A stretch of DNA of 17,119 bases from Methanothrix sp. (GTDB lineage: Archaea; Halobacteriota; Methanosarcinia; Methanotrichales; Methanotrichaceae). The stretch lies in contig JALNZQ010000033.1 in the NCBI GenBank assembly GCA_023229165.1, positions 1-17,119 of the forward strand, read 5' to 3'. The notes beneath the pieces were generated by a model, which saw only the letters and a list, made by a program, of their open reading frames with translations, was not told the origin of the DNA and did no database searches. Made by a program: the position numbers and the translations under genes. Of the stretch, positions 13,690-17,119 are shown one piece after another; the stretch's first letter is position 1, and every line of letters starts with the position of its first letter.

Positions 13690-13813
13690 ATAGCTGCATT
13701 ATGATAGGATAATGCAGGAATTCGAGGCACGAGGTGACGTTTATTACCCCCTTCATTGCTACTCCCTTTCGCATCTCGTGCCATCCCTTGTTATATTTCA
13801 GCAGGCTCTAATA
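13690..13813 (+). other. Hairpin-rich probable 5' leader of the DUF3147-like gene
   Basis: Two consecutive inverted repeats lie here. The first is a perfect 9-bp stem, CTGCATTAT (13694-13702) with ATAATGCAG (13709-13717), around a 6-nt loop GATAGG. The second is an 11-bp stem, GGCACGAGGTG (13726-13736) with CATCTCGTGCC (13772-13782), which has a single G-U pair as RNA and a 35-nt loop. The gene's likely ATG (13814) comes 31 nt after the second stem. This could be a regulatory leader, a small RNA or a protein-binding operator; I recognise no known riboswitch. Confidence 0.45.
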
Positions 13814-14194
13814 ATGCAGATCTCATCCTACTTGTCTTATTTAGCTGGCTCCGACCTGCGGCTGGTGCTATACTTCCTCATAGGCGGGACGGTGACGGCC
13901 CTCACAGCCTACTTCGCCAGCCAGGGCAGGGGCATGCTCTCCGCCTTCATCACTACCCTGCCCTTGCTCACGATTTTAAGTTTTTTGCTAATCTACGCAG
14001 AGGGCGGCAGCAAGACGGTGGAAGAGTATGCCAAAAGCCTCCTGATCTTTACACCCCCCTGGCTCTGCTATGTCGCCATCGTTCTTCTGGGAGTTAATCG
14101 AATGGGAATTGTCAAAAGCCTGAGCCTGGGTGTCTTTCTTTTCGTGATCCTATCCGTCCTCCTGGAAAGAATGCTGCCCGGTACAAAACCATAA
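13814..14194 (+). CDS. Small membrane protein, DUF3147-like
   Basis: From ATG 13814 the product has 126 residues and four predicted membrane helices: LVLYFLIGGTVTALTAYFA, LSAFITTLPLLTILSFLLIY, a third around FTPPWLCYVAIVLLGV, and LSLGVFLFVILSVLLERML. The pattern FLIGGTVTALTAYFA..GRGMLSAFITTLPLL resembles DUF3147, small membrane proteins of unknown function. I prefer ATG 13814 because family members begin shortly before the first helix. An in-frame ATG at 13712 would add 34 residues (beginning MQEFEARGDVYYPLH) that look unlike an N-terminus, and it lies within a hairpin arm. The ribosome-binding site is weak for either start. The npdG gene begins 27 nt later on the same strand, possibly co-transcribed, but an AT-rich TATA-like sequence (14194-14203) may give npdG its own promoter. 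Transport or sensing roles are not supported by any motif. Confidence 0.65.
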   Translation: MQISSYLSYLAGSDLRLVLYFLIGGTVTALTAYFASQGRGMLSAFITTLPLLTILSFLLIYAEGGSKTVEEYAKSLLIFTPPWLCYVAIVLLGVNRMGIVKSLSLGVFLFVILSVLLERMLPGTKP

Positions 14195-14220
14195 AATAAT
14201 AGTTGGGTTAAGGCAAAGCC

Positions 14221-14883
14221 ATGAAGATTGCTCTCGTTGGCGGAACCGGCGATATCGGCACGGGATTTGCCGTACGCTGGGGGCAAAAGCATGAAATCAT
14301 TATCGGATCACGAAATGTTGATAAAGCCAAAGAGAGCGCGGCCGTGGTATTGCAGATCTTAGGAGCAGTAGGTAATGTGCAGGGCACGGACAACGCCAGT
14401 GCCATTGCTGCGGCTGATGTGGTCGTGCTATGCGTGCCTTATGAACATTTGGCTTCTGTTACAACAGGTCTGTTAGACTCCTACAAGAGCCAGCTCGTCA
14501 TCTCGCCCGTGGTGCCAATGACCTACAACGGCAAGTTTTTCCAGTACCATCCCCCAGCCGAGGGAAGCGCAGCCCTGCTGGCTAGATCGCTGCTCCCAAA
14601 AAGTGTTAGAGTGGTCTCTGCATTTCATACCATCTGCGCCGCAGCTCTGCAAAATATTGGGAGGATACTGAAGGCGGATGCCTTTATCTGTGGCGATGAT
14701 GCGCAGGCGATGGATATCGCGGTGGAGCTTGCCGGTGAGATAAAGAGCCTTCGACCACTTAACGCGGGTCCTTTGGCGGCCTCACCCATGTTGGAGAGCC
14801 TGACGCCTTTTCTGCTAAACGTAGCTCGCAAGAACAAGATCAAGGATGCGGGAATTGCCGTCGTTTCCGAGCGGAATGTTTAA
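14221..14883 (+). CDS. npdG: F420H2:NADP+ oxidoreductase (NADPH-dependent F420 reductase)
   Basis: The enzyme moves hydride between coenzyme F420 and NADP, supplying NADPH for biosynthesis in methanogens. The 220-residue product starts with a Rossmann fold: KIALVGGTGDIGTGFAVRW (dinucleotide loop at residues 7-15), then IIIGSRNVDKAKESA, where Ser30-Arg31 are placed to bind the 2'-phosphate of NADP. Later motifs ADVVVLCVPYEHL, VVSAFHTICAAAL and the C-terminal LNAGPLAASPMLESLTPFLLNVA match the Archaeoglobus/Methanothermobacter enzyme (Fno/NpdG). Length matches the family (about 210-225). It starts at ATG 14221. There is no clear ribosome-binding site, and a TATA-like AAAATAATAG at 14194-14203 sits about 25 nt upstream, so a leaderless mRNA is plausible. 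It ends 10 nt before the stop of the convergent TraB gene. Confidence 0.95.
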   Translation: MKIALVGGTGDIGTGFAVRWGQKHEIIIGSRNVDKAKESAAVVLQILGAVGNVQGTDNASAIAAADVVVLCVPYEHLASVTTGLLDSYKSQLVISPVVPMTYNGKFFQYHPPAEGSAALLARSLLPKSVRVVSAFHTICAAALQNIGRILKADAFICGDDAQAMDIAVELAGEIKSLRPLNAGPLAASPMLESLTPFLLNVARKNKIKDAGIAVVSERNV

Positions 14884-14920
14884 AAATTGTAAATTAAAAA
14901 TAATTAATAATTAAAGAATA
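14881..14920. terminator. Bidirectional AT-rich termination zone between npdG and traB-like genes
   Basis: The convergent stops (14881-14883 plus, 14894-14896 minus) are embedded in sequence of alternating A and T runs, which gives T-tracts on the minus-strand transcript. No GC stem is present. It is suited to termination in archaea but is not strongly diagnostic. Confidence 0.35.
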
Positions 14921-16189
14921 GCCATTTTTTATCATCTCCCAGATCATATCTGCTGAAAGGTTCAGTCCCAGCCAATGCCAGATGAGATAAACGCCGATGA
15001 ACATCCCCATCATGGCACCCATGTTTGACAGTGCGGCCACCAAGATGACCTTGAAGAGGCGGTTTTGCATCATCTGCCCAAAGTTGTCTGCAGCAGCCAG
15101 CGTTTTAAGATCGGATACTGTCGGCTTGAGCTTCCAGGCCTCCACCATTCCGGCAAACCAGCCAGCCGCAACAAAGGGATTGAGAGTTGTCATCCATGCC
15201 ACCATCAGCGCCGTCAGTGCGGAGAGCGGATGACCTCTGGCCAGGACCACTCCCAGAGCCGACAGCCCTCCAGTTACAACGAACCAGATGACACAGGCCT
15301 GGAGAATGATCTCGCTGGACCGGGCCGTGATCAGCACCAGACCAATGGTGGCCAGGATGAGCAGGCTCACCACTACCCCAAATATCTTGACAAAGGTGAT
15401 CTTTTTGCCGGGCTTCTCATTCAGGCCTTCCAGGGCAGGAATATTCTCTGGGTGCTCCAGATGTTTGAGAATGCCCTCTCGGTGGCCCGCACCTACCACG
15501 GCCAGCACCCGGCCCTGCTTGGAGAGCAAATGCAGATTACGAGCCAAAAAGGCGTCGCGCTCATCCACCAGCACGTTCGCGGCCCCTGGGGAGATCTTCC
15601 TAAACTCCGAGATCATCTGGGAGACGATATCTGCCTGGGTGATGCTGTCGATATCAATTTCTTCGTCATCGCCCCAGCCGAGAGCCGCAGGTATCAGGGA
15701 TCCGACCAGCCTGATCTTATCAAAAAATCCCATGGCCGACCAGAAGCGCTGAATGGTAATGCCTATGTCCCTATCGACCAGTGCCACCCGCGCGCCCGCT
15801 CTCTTGGCCGCTTCGATGGCCGCCAGCATCTCCGAGCCGGGTTTGACTCCCATCTCCTCGCCGATCTTTCTCTGGATGTAGGCCAAAAACAACTGCACCA
15901 GGAAGAAAAAGAGCTTCCCGCCACTTAAAAGCTCACTGATCTTGATCTCTTTCTCTACCTCCTGGCCGATAAGAGCCCGATAGCGAGCAGGACAGAGCTC
16001 AACAGCCACGATATCGGGCCGCGTCTCCTCTATTTTGCTGATTACTTCCTGGACGCTTTTTTCTGAGACATGGGCAGTTCCTACTATTATGATCTCATGG
16101 GACTCGCTGCCTGCTGCCAATTCCCCCGGCTCCACCAGGCAACAAGAAGAAGCATCGGCTTCTTTCATCGTTTCCGTCGTATTCTCCAA
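14894..16189 (-). CDS. TraB/PrgY-family membrane protein
   Basis: The TraB/PrgY family was named for bacterial pheromone-shutdown proteins; archaeal and eukaryotic members have unclear function but resemble metal-dependent peptidases (TIKI-like). The N-terminal soluble domain has the motif GTAHVSEKS at about 37-45, VAVELCPARY at about 61-70, a conserved ARVALVDRDI, and VVGAGHREGI, which supply the conserved Glu, Arg, Asp and His residues. Residues about 265-425 form four or five membrane helices (IFGVVVSLLILATIGLVLI, ACVIWFVVTGGLSALGVVLA, the TALMVAWMTTLNPFVAAGW region, LVAALSNMGAMMGMFIGVYL). The 431-residue length fits archaeal members (about 390-430). The start is TTG 16189, because AGGTAATC (16193-16200 region, minus strand) is a strong ribosome-binding site 3 nt upstream; ATG 16168 is the alternative. 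It lies 12 nt after the site-2 protease gene, so both are probably one operon. Confidence 0.88.
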   Translation of the reverse strand: MENTTETMKEADASSCCLVEPGELAAGSESHEIIIVGTAHVSEKSVQEVISKIEETRPDIVAVELCPARYRALIGQEVEKEIKISELLSGGKLFFFLVQLFLAYIQRKIGEEMGVKPGSEMLAAIEAAKRAGARVALVDRDIGITIQRFWSAMGFFDKIRLVGSLIPAALGWGDDEEIDIDSITQADIVSQMISEFRKISPGAANVLVDERDAFLARNLHLLSKQGRVLAVVGAGHREGILKHLEHPENIPALEGLNEKPGKKITFVKIFGVVVSLLILATIGLVLITARSSEIILQACVIWFVVTGGLSALGVVLARGHPLSALTALMVAWMTTLNPFVAAGWFAGMVEAWKLKPTVSDLKTLAAADNFGQMMQNRLFKVILVAALSNMGAMMGMFIGVYLIWHWLGLNLSADMIWEMIKNGYSLIINYF

Positions 16190-16201
16190 ATTGATTACCT
16201 C

Positions 16202-17119
16202 TTAATGTTCCCGCTCTCTGCATAGCTCAATGGCCCTGACCAGGTCCTCCCTGGAGACGATGCCCACCAATCGGCCCTCATCGATCACAGGCAGCCGGCG
16301 AATCTGCATATCATCCATCATCTTCATGGCAGTCGATGCCTCCTCCTCAGGGCCGATCAAATATAACTTTCTTGTCATCACCTGATCGACAAGCGTTATG
16401 GCCCTCTCCGCGTCCGCAACCTTCTGCAGATCGGTCAAGGTGATAATTCCAACCAGGGACTCGCCAGACATTACCGGATAGCCTCTATGTTTTTCCCGGA
16501 ACATCAGTTCTTTTAGCTCATCGAGCGTCATTTCCAAAGCGATGCTGCGCACCGGGGCAGACATTATGTTTCGCACTAATATTCCCTCCAGGCTGACGCT
16601 TATTTCGGTAGCCTTCTCCTCTTCAGATGCACCCACATAAACGAAGAATGCCACAAAGAGGAGCATGAAATTTAAGGAGGACAGGCCCAGCAGAAACATG
16701 AGAGTCGCGAAGACCTTTCCGATATCAGCAGCACGCCGGGTAGCTTTCACATATGGCATACGGGTGGCAAACCAGGCCCGCAAGAGGCGACCCCCATCCA
16801 TGGGAAAGGCGGGGAGGAGATTGAAGGCCATGAGGATGAGATTCATGATGCCCAAAGTCCAGAGCATGATGGCCATAGCGTTGCCTTCACCGGCAAGAGC
16901 TGCAGCCTGCCCTGCCAAATAAACCGAGAGCAATCCCACCACGCCGCTTACAGCCGGCCCGGCAAAGGCCATCTGCAGCTCCATGCGGGGATCTCTGGGG
17001 ATCTCCTCCATTGAAGCCACCCCGCCGAAGAAGTATAGAGTTATGCTCTTTATGCTGATGCCGTTCTTGTGGGCGATATAGGAATGACCCAGCTCATGCA
17101 GGGCCACGCAGGCAAAGAG
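16202..17119 (-). CDS. Site-2 protease (M50) with C-terminal CBS pair, 5' end outside the window
   Basis: This is an intramembrane zinc metalloprotease of the M50 family that cuts substrates within or near the membrane; its substrate is unknown. The frame is open to the end of the window, so the N-terminal helix or helices are missing. The active-site HELGH is at fragment residues 8-12 (ALHELGHSYIA), followed by ISIKSITLYFFGGVA and AFAGPAVSGVVGLL. The third zinc ligand is in NLLPAFPMDGGRLLRA. Hydrophobic segments continue to about residue 165. Two CBS domains fill the C-terminus (VRNIMSAPVRSI...GYPVMSGESLVGIITLTDL and VDQVMTRKLYLI...RRLPVIDEGRLVGIVSREDL). CBS pairs usually bind adenosyl ligands, so protease activity may respond to AMP/ATP or S-adenosylmethionine, by inference. 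The CBS-fused architecture is common in archaea. The traB-like gene follows after 12 nt. Confidence 0.93.
   Translation of the reverse strand, partial: LFACVALHELGHSYIAHKNGISIKSITLYFFGGVASMEEIPRDPRMELQMAFAGPAVSGVVGLLSVYLAGQAAALAGEGNAMAIMLWTLGIMNLILMAFNLLPAFPMDGGRLLRAWFATRMPYVKATRRAADIGKVFATLMFLLGLSSLNFMLLFVAFFVYVGASEEEKATEISVSLEGILVRNIMSAPVRSIALEMTLDELKELMFREKHRGYPVMSGESLVGIITLTDLQKVADAERAITLVDQVMTRKLYLIGPEEEASTAMKMMDDMQIRRLPVIDEGRLVGIVSREDLVRAIELCREREH

Noticed and set aside
13712..13813. N-terminal extension of the DUF3147-like protein from ATG 13712
   Set aside because: The 34 extra residues do not resemble a family N-terminus and the ATG lies within one arm of a perfect hairpin. ATG 13814 directly precedes the first membrane segment.
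15065..15928. 287-residue plus-strand open frame opposite the traB-like gene
   Set aside because: It lies wholly antisense to a gene with clear TraB motifs, has low-complexity H/Q/R-rich composition and no recognisable domain; it is a shadow of the GC-biased codons of the real gene.
1..17119. CRISPR array, insertion sequence or prophage
   Set aside because: No regularly spaced direct repeats, no transposase or integrase motif and no flanking terminal repeats were seen; the only accessory-type gene is the rhuM remnant.

Overview
The window looks like a piece of a methanogenic archaeon's chromosome, most likely a member of the Methanosarcinales (Methanothrix/Methanosaeta-like). It carries archaeal transcription factor E, an F420H2:NADP+ oxidoreductase, archaeal Trm1, a PurH-like AICAR transformylase without a recognisable IMP cyclohydrolase domain, secreted parallel beta-helix (NosD/PbH1) repeats, and TATA-box promoters with oligo-T terminators. 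Bacterial-type MutS/MutL in an archaeon is also typical of mesophilic methanogens. The genus is inferred, not shown.

Layout. (1) 1-3039: the 3' part of mutS overlaps mutL by 14 nt, giving a DNA mismatch-repair operon. (2) 3054-3766, minus: a RhuM-family gene that has lost about 100 internal codons and changed frame, a decaying accessory gene. (3) 4027-5337: a long PurM/HypE-superfamily protein, followed by T-tracts. (4) 5483-5872: a small winged-helix regulator with its own promoter and terminator. (5) 6222-6719: tfe, the TFIIE-alpha homologue, behind a long AT-rich upstream region and read from a TTG. It converges, with a 6-nt overlap, on two translationally coupled small minus-strand genes (a DUF2551-like protein and an unknown HTH-like protein). 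(6) 7430-7598: a divergent AT-rich promoter region with three copies of ATACTTTA, then a seven-repeat TPR protein. (7) 8327-9593, minus: a compact three-gene operon, UPF0235/DUF167 - UPF0292 Toprim - THEP1 NTPase. (8) 9703-13614, plus: purH-like AICAR transformylase, a secreted beta-helix protein and trm1, packed with a 22-nt gap and a 1-nt overlap. (9) 13615-14194: three successive inverted repeats, two of them in the probable 5' leader of a DUF3147-like membrane protein. (10) 14221-14883: npdG/fno. (11) 14894-17119, minus: a site-2 protease with CBS domains (5' end outside the window) and a TraB/PrgY membrane protein, apparently co-transcribed.

Most of the window is housekeeping: DNA repair, general transcription, tRNA modification, purine synthesis and F420/NADP redox. 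The least explained parts are the hairpin-rich leader before the DUF3147 gene, the recurring ATACTTTA intergenic motif, the N-terminal part of the PurH-like enzyme, the broken rhuM, and the pair of small HTH-like genes beside tfe. No CRISPR array, tRNA, rRNA or insertion sequence was seen.
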